Assembly: GCA_947165615.1 (NCBI GenBank)
Contig: CAMVBD010000002.1
Coordinates: 1-15,750 of the forward strand
Direction: 5' to 3'
From: an uncultured Clostridia bacterium
Lineage (GTDB): Bacteria > Bacillota > Clostridia > Oscillospirales > Acutalibacteraceae
Length of the DNA: 15,750 nt
Part shown: positions 1 through 7,962 of the stretch, piece after piece
Layout: the number at the start of each line of letters is the position of its first letter
How positions within the stretch are numbered: position 1 is the first letter of the stretch
The notes under the pieces: model-generated
The model's database searches: none
Told to the model about the DNA's origin: nothing
Seen by the model: only the letters and a program-made list of their open reading frames with translations
Made by a program: the position numbers and the translations under genes

Positions 1-512
1 AGAGAAAACAGGCGGGAGATGTCAAAGGGCTGCGCGGCGAAGGATTTGCCGCCGCTGGAATAGCTGTAGCGGAGGAGTTTCAGGAACATGGCGGCGGAGC
101 GCACGTCGTAATCGCGGGTGATCCGCTCCCGGAGCTTAACGATCTCCTCTGCCGGAATCGGCGGCAGGGAGATCTTTGTCAGCTCCAGCTCTTCCCGAAA
201 GTACGAATCATCGAATTCCTCGGTCAGAAAGAACTTTTTGATCGCGTTGAAATCGTCACGCGAGTTTAAGTTACAGAAACCGAGTTCCCGGATGACCGCC
301 ATCGGTCGGTCCTTCATGCATCGGAAGAGGTTGACAAGATTATGATCGAAATCGTTGTAGACCTCAAAGCCGTCAATCGTGGGCTTCCCGAGCAGGACGG
401 AGCCGGACCCGCCGAATACGTCCACAAAGCGACCGTACTCCCGCGGGAAAAGGGCATATAAAATATGGAGGATCGGCGTTTTGTTGCCGACCCTCGAAAC
501 AGGGGTTTTCAG
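1..512 (-). CDS. D12-class N6-adenine DNA methyltransferase (3' part cut by window edge)
   Basis: This gene runs off the left edge, so only the N-terminal ~170 residues are visible. The protein opens with TPVSRVGNKTPIL and then FVDVFGGSGSVLL, which matches the SAM-binding motif I of the Dam/D12 class (usual form F-x-E/D-P-F-x-G-G/S-G). A segment YNDFDHNLVNLFR follows, matching the second conserved block of this class. The catalytic DPPY motif should lie beyond the edge and cannot be checked. Proteins of this class methylate adenine N6. The start is non-ATG: CTG at 512 has an AGAGGTGAT ribosome binding site at good distance, while in-frame GTG at 521 lies inside that site. A 65-nt gap separates it from the upstream 338-aa gene. 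No restriction endonuclease is visible, so it is probably an orphan enzyme that shields the element. Confidence 0.8.
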   Translation of the reverse strand, partial: MKTPVSRVGNKTPILHILYALFPREYGRFVDVFGGSGSVLLGKPTIDGFEVYNDFDHNLVNLFRCMKDRPMAVIRELGFCNLNSRDDFNAIKKFFLTEEFDDSYFREELELTKISLPPIPAEEIVKLRERITRDYDVRSAAMFLKLLRYSYSSGGKSFAAQPFDISRLFS

Positions 513-577
513 TTGTATCACCTCTTTTGGGGACAAAAAAACGGCAGCCGGATCGGGGTCGCCGTCTTTAAACAGAA

Positions 578-1594
578 TTACGAGAACGAGGGTTCAAAAT
601 CGTCATCCTCATCGTCATCGCAGTCAATATCCAGGGTGCCATCTTCAAGATCCTCTGCATCGTCGGGATCGTCAACGGACGTAATATTGACGTATTCTCC
701 GATGATGTTCAGCGCTTCATAGTATGAGCCGCAGGCGTAAACGCGATTTCGCATCTCGGTCGCCTGATCATGAAGACCGTTCTGTTTAAGGGTACGTGAT
801 GCCAGACCGATCAGGTTGAACACGTTGCCGTCCTGACCGATCAGCGGACAATTCGGTTTTTTCTGTGTCTCCTGCGGCTGCTCTTTCGGCGCTTCCTCAA
901 CGCCGCCGAGCAGGTTCGGGACGTAATCCGACAGCCATGTGCCGCCGAACTGATCGTGGGTCTGCAGCCGCCACATGGCGAGTCTGCCCATATCCAACCG
1001 AACGTCCTCGCGGAAGGGGAAGAGAATATTCGTAACACCGTCATGCTCAAAAACAGCGCATTCGGAGAATCGCGACCCGTCGAGCAGGATATCCTCCCGC
1101 GTCAGCAGATCGTTCATCCCTTCCAGCCAGTCCTTCGGATCGCCGCCGCAGCCCTGCAGCACAAGGCCCTCGGCGTTTTGCATCCGGCGCAGATTTTCCG
1201 CGGGAATACGGGAAATGACAGCTTTCTTTTCTCTGTCGTTCATTGCTTCAGTTTGCTCCTTTTCAAAAACTTCGATTTCGCACAGCGGCCGGTTCCCTCT
1301 GCGTCGGTCAAGGATCTGAATCGTAGATCCGTTAAAGCGATAAAAGGAAGCGGGTTCATAATCCTGTCGAATCCCCTTGCCGTAGTTGCAGGTCGACCAT
1401 TTGTTGTTCGGCTGTCCTTTGATCACAGAGTAAAAGCCGTTGGTCTGCACCCTTGTCACAACGCGGGTCAGCCCTTCAAGATCGGGATGTACGCTGTGCG
1501 AACGCACATAGATTTCCGTGCCGGGCTGGATGTGACGCTTGAAATCGGCAAGGTTTTTTATCGCAATCGGCTGCCTTGCGTTGGTTGCATTCAC
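578..1594 (-). CDS. Conserved-type mobile-element protein of three modules, function unknown (338 aa)
   Basis: No enzymatic family is recognised. Three parts can be seen. Residues 1-115 contain a PGTEIYVRSH...TRVVTRVQTNGFY...FNGSTIQILD segment that looks like a small beta-rich domain. Residues about 116-235 contain GCGGDPKDWLEGMNDLLTRE and a WRLQTHDQFGGTWLSDYVPN segment. Residues about 245-305 (QDGNVFNLIGLASRTLKQNG, then GSYYEALNIIGEYV) look helical. From memory, similar blocks occur as separate or differently joined proteins in clostridial elements; this is unverified. The C-terminus is highly acidic and ends DDDEDDDFEPSFS. The start is GTG and overlaps the TGA of the upstream ArdA-like gene by 4 nt (GTGA), so the two are probably translationally coupled. 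It has no signal peptide or membrane segment, so it is cytoplasmic. Confidence 0.75.
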   Translation of the reverse strand: MNATNARQPIAIKNLADFKRHIQPGTEIYVRSHSVHPDLEGLTRVVTRVQTNGFYSVIKGQPNNKWSTCNYGKGIRQDYEPASFYRFNGSTIQILDRRRGNRPLCEIEVFEKEQTEAMNDREKKAVISRIPAENLRRMQNAEGLVLQGCGGDPKDWLEGMNDLLTREDILLDGSRFSECAVFEHDGVTNILFPFREDVRLDMGRLAMWRLQTHDQFGGTWLSDYVPNLLGGVEEAPKEQPQETQKKPNCPLIGQDGNVFNLIGLASRTLKQNGLHDQATEMRNRVYACGSYYEALNIIGEYVNITSVDDPDDAEDLEDGTLDIDCDDDEDDDFEPSFS

Positions 1595-2895
1595 AGCTGC
1601 ATCCCCATCCCTTCGTCGGCTTCTTCATCGGTCGCATCTTCCGCAGGGTCTGCGGTCTGCGCCTGTTCATCAAATCGCGTAACAGGCGCAAAGAGCTGAC
1701 CGCCGTATGCGGATACGACGCCGTATTCGGTCTGCGTCGCTCCGAGCTTCCGGAGTAATTCGTCGGCAACCACGGGTTCTGTGATCTCGTCAAGCCACCG
1801 ACCGTCAAAGCGGTTGTCGGTAAAATGAGAGACGTAATCCCGGAAGAATTCCTTTGGGGACAGAGAAAAATATGAGAGCTCATAGGCGGGAAGCTCCTTT
1901 GCAAGCTGCAGAGCGCGTTCAGCATCCAGTTTCGGTTCTGCTTCCAGCACAGCTTTATATTTGATCTGCTCCCTCTGGGACATGGCAAGATACCATCCGG
2001 CCAGCTCGTTTAAGTACCGGAAATCCATCATATCGTTGAAGGTGTGCAGATTGAGCGAGGGGATCGCGGATTCCATATCATAAAGCATGCAGTCCTCGAT
2101 ATGCCGCTCGTTATGCAGCGCGGCAATCCGGTCAGCTTCCTTCGGTGAGATCGGCAGAGAGATCCATTCCGCAGAGTCCCGCATTTCATCCGCGCTCGCA
2201 TACGGCGCCTGAGAGATCAGGAGCATGAAAACCGCTTTTTTGTTTTCATCCGTTTCCGGCAGATCAACGCCGTTATATACGTCCGGCATCGTAAAATCCC
2301 GTGTCGCCACGTACATACCGTCGATAATCACGCCCTCGTCGCAGTCGCGCTGCAATTCCCCGATCCTATCCCGGTCAAGAAGATACCGGCAGTCTTCCGG
2401 GATGTTTTCAATATCCGGATGCAGCTCGTTTTCAATCACGTACTCGCCGAGATCGCGGAGAGAAAAGACGTCCGCAACGACCGGCAGATCCTCTACACCG
2501 TAGGTCATATTGATCAGGTCACGAAGGGAGACGAGCTCCATCTGATCGTGCGGGACAATTCCATCATCCTGGAGAATCGCGTTCATTGCGATTACTTCTT
2601 GTTCCGGCAGCACCGCCAATCGTTTTGCAAGGAAGTTCAGTTCTTCCAGCGTAAAGGTATCCATCCGCATTTCTGCGATTTCCTGGACGGGCGGACAACT
2701 CAGAATGTGGTACGACAGATCCTGCATTTTCGGATGTATCCGCGCCCGCTGCATAAAATCCTTGAGCTGCTGCTCAGTTGCGGGAAGCCAGCAGGTTGCA
2801 TAGCTTACCTCCCGGCAGCCGGGGATCTCCACCTCCGCCTCCACATGGATCGTCCGGGAGCGCAGATAGTTATTTCGGTTACATGGACTGTTCAA
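1591..2895 (-). CDS. ArdA-like antirestriction protein with two ArdA-like modules (about 434 aa)
   Basis: ArdA proteins are acidic DNA mimics that block type I restriction enzymes when plasmids or transposons enter a new cell. The first half carries the family pattern TLEELNFLAKRL...DLINMTYG...LRDLGEYV, followed by DRDRIGELQRD. The second half repeats the plan (FRYLNELAGWYLA...ALQLAKELPAYEL...FFRDYV) and ends with a YGVVSAYGGQLF block. The protein is therefore about twice the usual ArdA length of roughly 165-180 aa. It ends in an acidic tail DEEADEGMGMQL. The start is uncertain: TTG at 2895 has AGGAGG 9 nt upstream, ATG at 2904 lies directly against that site, and CTG at 2865 has none. With TTG it overlaps the upstream gene by 17 nt. 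The ArdA assignment rests on motif layout; DNA mimicry is inferred. Confidence 0.72.
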   Translation of the reverse strand: MNSPCNRNNYLRSRTIHVEAEVEIPGCREVSYATCWLPATEQQLKDFMQRARIHPKMQDLSYHILSCPPVQEIAEMRMDTFTLEELNFLAKRLAVLPEQEVIAMNAILQDDGIVPHDQMELVSLRDLINMTYGVEDLPVVADVFSLRDLGEYVIENELHPDIENIPEDCRYLLDRDRIGELQRDCDEGVIIDGMYVATRDFTMPDVYNGVDLPETDENKKAVFMLLISQAPYASADEMRDSAEWISLPISPKEADRIAALHNERHIEDCMLYDMESAIPSLNLHTFNDMMDFRYLNELAGWYLAMSQREQIKYKAVLEAEPKLDAERALQLAKELPAYELSYFSLSPKEFFRDYVSHFTDNRFDGRWLDEITEPVVADELLRKLGATQTEYGVVSAYGGQLFAPVTRFDEQAQTADPAEDATDEEADEGMGMQL

Positions 2896-3862
2896 AACCT
2901 TCATCCTCCTCTTGCTCAAACGGTTCGGCCTCGTAAATCGTTTTGCCGTTATATGTGATTTGGGTGATTTCTTCCGGAGTGAAATCCTGATATCTCCCGA
3001 AGAGCGATTCATATTGCGCCCGATCCCGTGCAAAAATGTTCCATGTGCTGTAATGCTTGCCGGGATCACGGGTAAGCGCATCGGCTGTACACTTGAACGT
3101 GCATTCCGTTCCATTTTTACAGACTGTCACAGTCACCGATTTTGCTGATACTTCTGAAACCGCTTCGCTGATTTCCCGAATCCGATGCAAAGGACTGTCT
3201 TCCTTCGCGTTCAGTTCCGCAAGAGAATCCCGAATTGCGTCGTTGATCAAGAACTGAAGATACATTTCTTCCTGATGCCCCGCCCAGTATGCCTCTGCCT
3301 GACTATGACAAAACGCGTCTCTGTCGGTGAGATAAGAAAGGAGCGATGCATCTTCCCACCTTGCGAAAGCGTATTCACACTCAAAATGAACGTCTTCCGG
3401 TTCCAGATGAAAAAGAAACATTTTTCTGGCTTCCTCCGGAGCGACATACTGTGTAGCATACTGAAGATCCTGTCTGAGCTTATTTGTCGAAAGCGTTTGC
3501 ACGTCGAGATTGTGCTTATCGTCTTGCAATCGGCTTTCTATCAGTTCGCGAACCCTATTCTGAATGTCATCAGCCATGTCGGAAATCCCGAGAGCTGCTT
3601 CGAGCGTCGGATCGATTGTCTTGAACCAGCCGCGCGCATCATAAATCATATGATCGCTTTTATGGTAGATACCGCAGTATTTCAGCTTGATTTGCCGATC
3701 AACATTCAGGTCTGCTTCCAGACAATCCTCAAACAGGTAATCGAAGTCATCTCCCCGCGGGAGTTTTACATAAAGATTACCACCGTTATTTCCGCCGATC
3801 ACAAAGGGCTTGTAATTATCGCTGTCCAGCCATGCGCGGAACCGGTCTTTCAATTCTTCCAT
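2879..3862 (-). CDS. Mobile-element protein of unknown function (327 aa)
   Basis: I do not recognise this family. It starts MEELKDRFRAWLDSDNYK at an ATG with a GGGAGG site about 9 nt upstream, 1 nt after the stop of the YubB-like gene, so coupling is likely. The N-terminal ~100 residues look beta-rich (GGNNGGNLYVKLPRGDDFDYLF). The middle (about 120-240) is strongly helical, including a segment AFCHSQAEAYWAGHQEEMYL that recalls DUF3848/DUF3849-type proteins of clostridial elements, but only weakly. The C-terminal part contains FKCTADALTRDPGKHYSTWNI and GRYQDFTPEEITQITYNGKTIY, probably a small beta domain. It ends with the acidic tail EQEEDEGFEQSM. No signal peptide or membrane helix is seen. 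Position inside an antirestriction operon suggests a role during or after DNA transfer, as inference only. Confidence 0.75.
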   Translation of the reverse strand: MEELKDRFRAWLDSDNYKPFVIGGNNGGNLYVKLPRGDDFDYLFEDCLEADLNVDRQIKLKYCGIYHKSDHMIYDARGWFKTIDPTLEAALGISDMADDIQNRVRELIESRLQDDKHNLDVQTLSTNKLRQDLQYATQYVAPEEARKMFLFHLEPEDVHFECEYAFARWEDASLLSYLTDRDAFCHSQAEAYWAGHQEEMYLQFLINDAIRDSLAELNAKEDSPLHRIREISEAVSEVSAKSVTVTVCKNGTECTFKCTADALTRDPGKHYSTWNIFARDRAQYESLFGRYQDFTPEEITQITYNGKTIYEAEPFEQEEDEGFEQSM

Positions 3863-3863
3863 G

Positions 3864-4916
3864 CTACATACCTCCCATATTCTGCGTTTCGTCCTGTTCC
3901 ACATCGCCGTCAATGAACGCTCCGACGGATACAACTCGTCCGAGAAAATCAGGATCTGTTTCTTCCGTCAGTTTCAGACATCCGTCCTCACCGAGAACAA
4001 TCGGTTCTTTTGTGAAAACGGTCCCGCCGAAGTTGACCTTCACATACGGTTCCAAAGCCGCGAAGCGGTCCTGATCGTCATTCATTCGCAAATGATAACA
4101 ATTGAGTCCTGCGGGTGTTGTTTCCGGTCCGTAGCGCTCGTTGGCGAACAGTGCGTTTTGACCGGCAACTTCAACCAGCTCAAATTCATCCTCGTCCATT
4201 TGCAGATACGCCGTGCCGTTCTGATTCAACCGAAAGCCGAGAGTTTCGGGATCAAAGCCCCAGACGTCAAGCGCAAAATCAATCTGATCCTTCTGCCCGT
4301 CAGGGAAGAATTCCTCTGTTATTTCCCCTGCGGAGTATTCGCGCATACCGCAGTTTTGTCCGATATCCTCATCTGCCCAACGATGCGTAAAGTCCACTTC
4401 GGGGAAACGCCGCGCCAGTTCCTCAATCACGGGAATGGGCGCACTCCAAGCTGTTTCAAAGCAAAGCGCTTTACAGTTTGTCCCGTAATCCGTTCCGGCT
4501 TCATAGCCGCAGGCATTCCACTTTGTGCCCCAGTTCTGAATGCACCACTCGTACCACGTCGGGGCGCCATATTGAAGCCGGTTCTGAAACGCCTGTCTGC
4601 CAAGCGACCACTCATCGGGCTGAATATCTGTGCGGATACGCAGAAAAGCGTCTTCGCTCTGTTGCGGGATATGGAGCAAATCGAGTCCGGTGATCCCGTT
4701 TTCGAGGGTGTATACGGATATGAAGTCCCGGTAGGCTTTTAAGCCTTTATCGGTCCGGCTGCCGGCTTCAATCATTAACGATTCCGGCATGGGAATCAGC
4801 TTATTGAAATCAATGGTCCCAAGGCCGTATTGATCGTCCTTTATGGCAATCAGCATATTCTGGACGGCAACGGGATCGCCGCTGAACTCAACGAGGTTCG
4901 ATACATAATTCGGCAT
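3864..4916 (-). CDS. YubB/Api92-like (DUF1281-type) protein with extra C-terminal domain (350 aa)
   Basis: The first ~185 residues match the Api92/YubB ferredoxin-like family. It starts MPNYVSNLVEFSG, as these proteins usually do (MPNW-SN-L), and carries the hallmark WYEWCIQNWGTKWNACG at 121-137, followed by a FETAWSAPIPVIEELARRFP block. The family is common on conjugative plasmids and phages and its molecular role is not known. Residues about 220-320 form a second domain with GLNCYHLRMNDDQDRFAALEP and VKVNFGGTVFTKEPI, resembling the large-polyvalent-protein-associated domains of mobile elements; the exact family is uncertain. The protein ends VEQDETQNMGGM, an acidic-then-Gly/Met tail shared with neighbours. 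The ATG lies inside the end of the cytosine methyltransferase gene (29-nt overlap), so translation of the two is probably linked. Confidence 0.85.
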   Translation of the reverse strand: MPNYVSNLVEFSGDPVAVQNMLIAIKDDQYGLGTIDFNKLIPMPESLMIEAGSRTDKGLKAYRDFISVYTLENGITGLDLLHIPQQSEDAFLRIRTDIQPDEWSLGRQAFQNRLQYGAPTWYEWCIQNWGTKWNACGYEAGTDYGTNCKALCFETAWSAPIPVIEELARRFPEVDFTHRWADEDIGQNCGMREYSAGEITEEFFPDGQKDQIDFALDVWGFDPETLGFRLNQNGTAYLQMDEDEFELVEVAGQNALFANERYGPETTPAGLNCYHLRMNDDQDRFAALEPYVKVNFGGTVFTKEPIVLGEDGCLKLTEETDPDFLGRVVSVGAFIDGDVEQDETQNMGGM

Positions 4917-6105
4917 TTTCTTTTGCCTCTCTTTCTATGGATAGAATAAACTGCCCCAGCGCGGTGATAACAGGCACGCTGACAGCGTTTCCGGCGAACT
5001 TATATAGCTTTGCATCGGAAAAGCCCGCGTCTGCCAGCCTTCGGAATTGCTCGTCGGTAAAGCCCTGCAGACGGAAGCACTCCAAGGGCATGAGCTTGCG
5101 GATGTAGCCGTTGTAGACTATTCCGTGGATATCCATGGCGGTAAGGGTATACATCGGCTCATCCGGCTCCTTGATTCTCCGTCCCCGCTGGCGTACCGTT
5201 TCCCGGCAGGGATTGATGATCGGCCGTGGCGCATCGAAAACCGGCAGCATCATACCAATGGCGGTATGTTCACCCTTATGGCTGCCGATCCCGGCGTCCT
5301 GATGGGCGGTCAGGCATCTCGCAAGACCGGTAATCTTCGGGTCGGGATTCATATCTACGCCGAAGCAGGCTGTGCCAACTTCGCCGTTGAAAGAACAACG
5401 GAGATGCTTCTCATTTACCGGTTTGAAAACATCAGTAAAGTACATCCCGGTCATTCCGGCAAAACCGCCCGCCTGCGAAGTCGGGGTGACGGAGAGTCCG
5501 TCTGTTCCGTAGACGCGTTCTCCCTCCCGGCCAGGTATGAGCTGCTTAAGAGTCTTCGGGTTGCAGTCGGTGAAAGATAATACTTTGCCGGCGCATCTTT
5601 CACGATCACATCCGACAATGAACACACGATTGCGGGATTGGGGGACGCCGAAATTTGCGCTGTTAAGCACCTGCCACGCGACATCGTACCCCAATGCATC
5701 CAGCGCGCCGAGGATGGCAGCAAACGTCCGGCCTTTGTCGTGCGATAACAGTCCGGGAACGTTTTCAAGCAGCAGATATTTTGGTTTTTTAACGGCAGCG
5801 ATACGGGCAATTTCAAAGAACAGGGTTCCTCGGGTGTCCTCAAAACCGAGTCTTCTTCCAGCCACCGAAAAGCTTTGGCAAGGGAATCCTCCGCAAATAA
5901 GGTCGAGATCCGGAAGTCCGGCGGGGTCAATGGTTCGCGCGTCTGCAAAATACAGTTCTCCTTTCGTGTCGTACAGCGTCTCATACGCCTTCTTTGCATA
6001 AGGGTCGATTTCGCAATAGCCGACGCATTCAAACGCATCCAGTTTTGTTAGTCCGCTGCGAAAGCCGCCGATCCCTGCAAACATGTCGAAAAACCGGAGC
6101 GCCAT
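4888..6105 (-). CDS. dcm: DNA (cytosine-5-)-methyltransferase, Dcm type (405 aa)
   Basis: This enzyme transfers a methyl group from SAM to carbon 5 of cytosine in a specific DNA site. The conserved motifs are in order: motif I FDMFAGIGGFRSGL (6-19), motif IV GGFPCQSFS with catalytic Cys76, motif VI ENV at 114-116, motif VIII QSRNRVFIVG (156-165), and the C-terminal motif X GNAVSVPVI from about residue 372. The region between about 170 and 330 is the target recognition part, so the recognition sequence cannot be read. All key residues are present and it looks active. The ATG at 6105 is preceded by AAGGAAAGG and lies 29 nt after the 104-aa gene. No cognate endonuclease is visible, so a protective role for the element is likely. 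The dcm symbol marks the family, not orthology to the E. coli enzyme. Confidence 0.95.
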   Translation of the reverse strand: MALRFFDMFAGIGGFRSGLTKLDAFECVGYCEIDPYAKKAYETLYDTKGELYFADARTIDPAGLPDLDLICGGFPCQSFSVAGRRLGFEDTRGTLFFEIARIAAVKKPKYLLLENVPGLLSHDKGRTFAAILGALDALGYDVAWQVLNSANFGVPQSRNRVFIVGCDRERCAGKVLSFTDCNPKTLKQLIPGREGERVYGTDGLSVTPTSQAGGFAGMTGMYFTDVFKPVNEKHLRCSFNGEVGTACFGVDMNPDPKITGLARCLTAHQDAGIGSHKGEHTAIGMMLPVFDAPRPIINPCRETVRQRGRRIKEPDEPMYTLTAMDIHGIVYNGYIRKLMPLECFRLQGFTDEQFRRLADAGFSDAKLYKFAGNAVSVPVITALGQFILSIEREAKENAELCIEPR

Positions 6106-6134
6106 AAGGCGTCTGACCTTTCCTTATTTCTTTG

Positions 6135-6449
6135 TCACCTCTTTCTTCTTTTCTGGTCCAGCTCGTACAGATCCGAAGCGTCGAGGATCTCGAATTCTTC
6201 GCCGGTATGCGGGTCGATATACAGTTCGTCTTCTTCCTCAGCCGCCAGCCACCATTCCAGCAAATCCGTATCATGGAAGTAGCAAAGCAGCAGGTGCATA
6301 TTGAATTCAAACAGCGGATCGGGCTGGATCGCCCTGCAGGTGATCCCAACAGCGTTAAAAATGGTTTCAATCGAATCCATCCACTGTACGCTGTCTCTGA
6401 GGCTGTCCAACAAATTGCAGACAAGCATCTTGTTTTCCATTTCAGTCAT
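6135..6449 (-). CDS. Small acidic protein of unknown function (104 aa)
   Basis: I do not recognise this protein. It opens with MTEMENKMLVCNLLDSLRDS and contains a likely helical, tryptophan-bearing segment HDTDLLEWWLAAEEEDELY, then a TGEEFEILDASDLYEL stretch. It ends in a basic run (KRRKR), unlike the acidic tails of many neighbours. A second possible start is the in-frame ATG four codons later (MENKM). The ATG at 6449 has GAGGAAAAG upstream and lies 12 nt after the DUF4314 gene, so it belongs to the same transcript. The codon pattern and tight spacing support a real gene. It is cytoplasmic by the absence of any hydrophobic leader. Confidence 0.65.
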   Translation of the reverse strand: MTEMENKMLVCNLLDSLRDSVQWMDSIETIFNAVGITCRAIQPDPLFEFNMHLLLCYFHDTDLLEWWLAAEEEDELYIDPHTGEEFEILDASDLYELDQKRRKR

Positions 6450-6461
6450 GTTCTTTTCCTC

Positions 6462-6785
6462 TTACATGGAAAGAACGGGGCTATCATCCTCATCGAGATC
6501 GTCCCCGTTCATATCGTTATTGTTTTTCTGGTTGTTTTCTTCTGCCAGTTCCGCATCGGTCAGCTTGCGGAAGCTGTCTTCACCCGGCACGAGGGAAAGC
6601 GACCTCCCGTTGTCCCATTTCATCCCGATCTGGCCGATATCGTCAACGTATTGGACGGTACCGCGCGTTCCGGGCGGGACGGGAGCCCAGGGATCCTCCA
6701 TATGATCCAACTGGATCCGGGTACCGGGCGGATAGGTCTGTTTCATGCGCTCGGCTGTTCTTCGCATTCGGTCAAATTCATTCAT
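6462..6785 (-). CDS. DUF4314 domain protein (107 aa)
   Basis: Residues about 19-76 match the DUF4314 pattern: YPPGTRIQLDHMEDPWAP, PPGTRGTVQYVDDIGQIGMKW, then DNGRSLSLVPGEDSFRKL. This is a small beta-rich (SH3-like) domain common in clostridial mobile elements; its function is not known. A Glu/Asn-rich low-complexity stretch follows, and the protein ends DDLDEDDSPVLSM, an acidic tail of the kind seen on several other proteins here. The ATG at 6785 has GGAGG 7 nt upstream, which decides it over longer in-frame readings that would run into the InlB-repeat gene. Its neighbours are 12 and 19 nt away, so it is co-transcribed. Confidence 0.85.
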   Translation of the reverse strand: MNEFDRMRRTAERMKQTYPPGTRIQLDHMEDPWAPVPPGTRGTVQYVDDIGQIGMKWDNGRSLSLVPGEDSFRKLTDAELAEENNQKNNNDMNGDDLDEDDSPVLSM

Positions 6786-6804
6786 GGGTATTCCTCCGTA
6801 AAGG

Positions 6805-7587
6805 TTATTTATTGTGTTTCCATTGGGCGTAAAGCAGCCCGCCGGTTTCCATGGGGTAGTAGAATCCCGCCAGATACGCCTTTCCGCTGCCGTCCCGTTC
6901 GGTGTTCCACTGCGTGAACGTGTAGCCCGCACGGAAAGGTATTGCTTTCGGGATTCTGATTGTGGCGTCGGCTTTTACGGTGTGTACGCCGGTATTTGAA
7001 AAGGTTCCGCCGTTGGGGTCAAAGCGGTAACATACCTGAATGGGCTTCCATTTGGCATACAGGATCGAGCTGTTTCTTTTTCCATACGGTTGACCGGGAA
7101 GGTAATCTGTCCCGGTGCCATCTATCCGCGTATTCCAGCAAACGAAGGTGTAACCGTCCCGAACCGGGATATCCGTTGTCAGCACGATACGTTCATTCGG
7201 GCCCTTGATTTGTCGTTTCGGCGCTTTTCTGCCGCCGTTTGCGTAGAACACCACAAAATACGTTTTCGGCGTCCACCGGGCGTACAGCTTCAGATCCTGA
7301 TTTTCAAAATATTCGGAACCTGGGTAATACAGCGTCCCGCCGCCGTTCTTTTCGGTGTCCCAGCATTTGAAGGTATAGCCCTCGCGGACCGGTCTTGCGG
7401 ACGCGATCTGTACAGGCGCGTCCTTCCGCTTTATCTGCTGCTTCGGCGCGTCGGTCCCGCCGTTGGCGTCATACCGAACATACCATTTCACGGGAGCCGC
7501 CTGCGCAATCGGCAGCATGGGCAGAAAACAGAATACTGCGATGAGCGTCATAAGCAAGCAGAACAGCTTTTTCCTGAGTTTTACCAT
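6805..7587 (-). CDS. Secreted protein with three InlB B-repeats (260 aa)
   Basis: The protein has a signal peptide (MVKLRKK basic start, hydrophobic core, probable cleavage after AQA at residue 30). It then carries three Listeria-Bacteroides/InlB B-type repeats of about 70 residues: 36-105, 110-180 and 185-256. Each has the pattern Y-D/A-NGG near the start, a GYTF-x-x-WNT core and a LYA-K/R/Q-W end. These domains occur in cell-surface proteins that bind host or wall components. Oddly, nothing follows the third repeat except KHNK: there is no LPxTG sorting signal, wall-binding domain or membrane anchor, so it is probably released or held by another protein. The start at 7587 is chosen for the signal peptide and the GAAGGAAGGG site. 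The adjacent lipoprotein with a sortase-like domain suggests a joint surface role. Confidence 0.88.
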   Translation of the reverse strand: MVKLRKKLFCLLMTLIAVFCFLPMLPIAQAAPVKWYVRYDANGGTDAPKQQIKRKDAPVQIASARPVREGYTFKCWDTEKNGGGTLYYPGSEYFENQDLKLYARWTPKTYFVVFYANGGRKAPKRQIKGPNERIVLTTDIPVRDGYTFVCWNTRIDGTGTDYLPGQPYGKRNSSILYAKWKPIQVCYRFDPNGGTFSNTGVHTVKADATIRIPKAIPFRAGYTFTQWNTERDGSGKAYLAGFYYPMETGGLLYAQWKHNK

Positions 7588-7606
7588 AGATGGAACCCTT
7601 CCTTCT

Positions 7607-7948
7607 TCAGATGATCGCGTTGAGGCTGAATGGCTGACCGCCAACCGTGAAATCAAATTCTGAACTGCCGATGTTATGGCAGTGTTCAGATAAAAAGCGA
7701 TAGTCCCTGGAGCTGCGGATCGTCATATACGCCACCTCTTCAGGGGTCGCTTCTACGATATCCTCACCGCCGTACAGATACGTATCCACGTCAGCGTGGA
7801 CCTGCGTTCCTTCGGGGAACTGGGCTGTGAAATCCTCATAAGCGGTCCAGCCTTCCAGATCCTCGCAATCGGAAGGTTCCCCGCATACGAGAAAATCCTT
7901 CATTTTGCCGTCTGCCGAAAGGGTAACGCTTGAAAATTGAATTGCCAT
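7607..7948 (-). CDS. Protein of unknown function (113 aa)
   Basis: I do not recognise this family. It starts MAIQFSSVTLSADGKMKDFL, then carries EDLEGWTAYEDFTAQFPEGTQV and a C-terminal FDFTVGGQPFSLNAII. The composition is acidic, the predicted structure is mostly beta, and there is no signal peptide or membrane helix, so it is probably cytoplasmic although it lies between two secreted proteins. The ATG at 7948 is preferred over the in-frame ATG at 8002 because it has a GAAAGGAAG site and begins 14 nt after the stop of the upstream lipoprotein gene, while the longer form would overlap that gene. It could be an accessory to the surface pair, but nothing in the sequence shows it. Confidence 0.65.
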   Translation of the reverse strand: MAIQFSSVTLSADGKMKDFLVCGEPSDCEDLEGWTAYEDFTAQFPEGTQVHADVDTYLYGGEDIVEATPEEVAYMTIRSSRDYRFLSEHCHNIGSSEFDFTVGGQPFSLNAII

Positions 7949-7962
7949 TACTTTTCTTCCTT

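Noticed and set aside
1476..1988. A 170-codon minus-strand frame overlapping the ArdA-like gene
   Set aside because: It is an alternative frame of the same DNA with Arg/Ser/Pro-rich sequence and no proper ribosome binding site.
3185..4742. Two long plus-strand open frames (243 and 293 codons)
   Set aside because: They oppose the 327-aa and YubB-like genes and show no domain, and the minus-strand genes there are supported by start sites, coupling and motifs.
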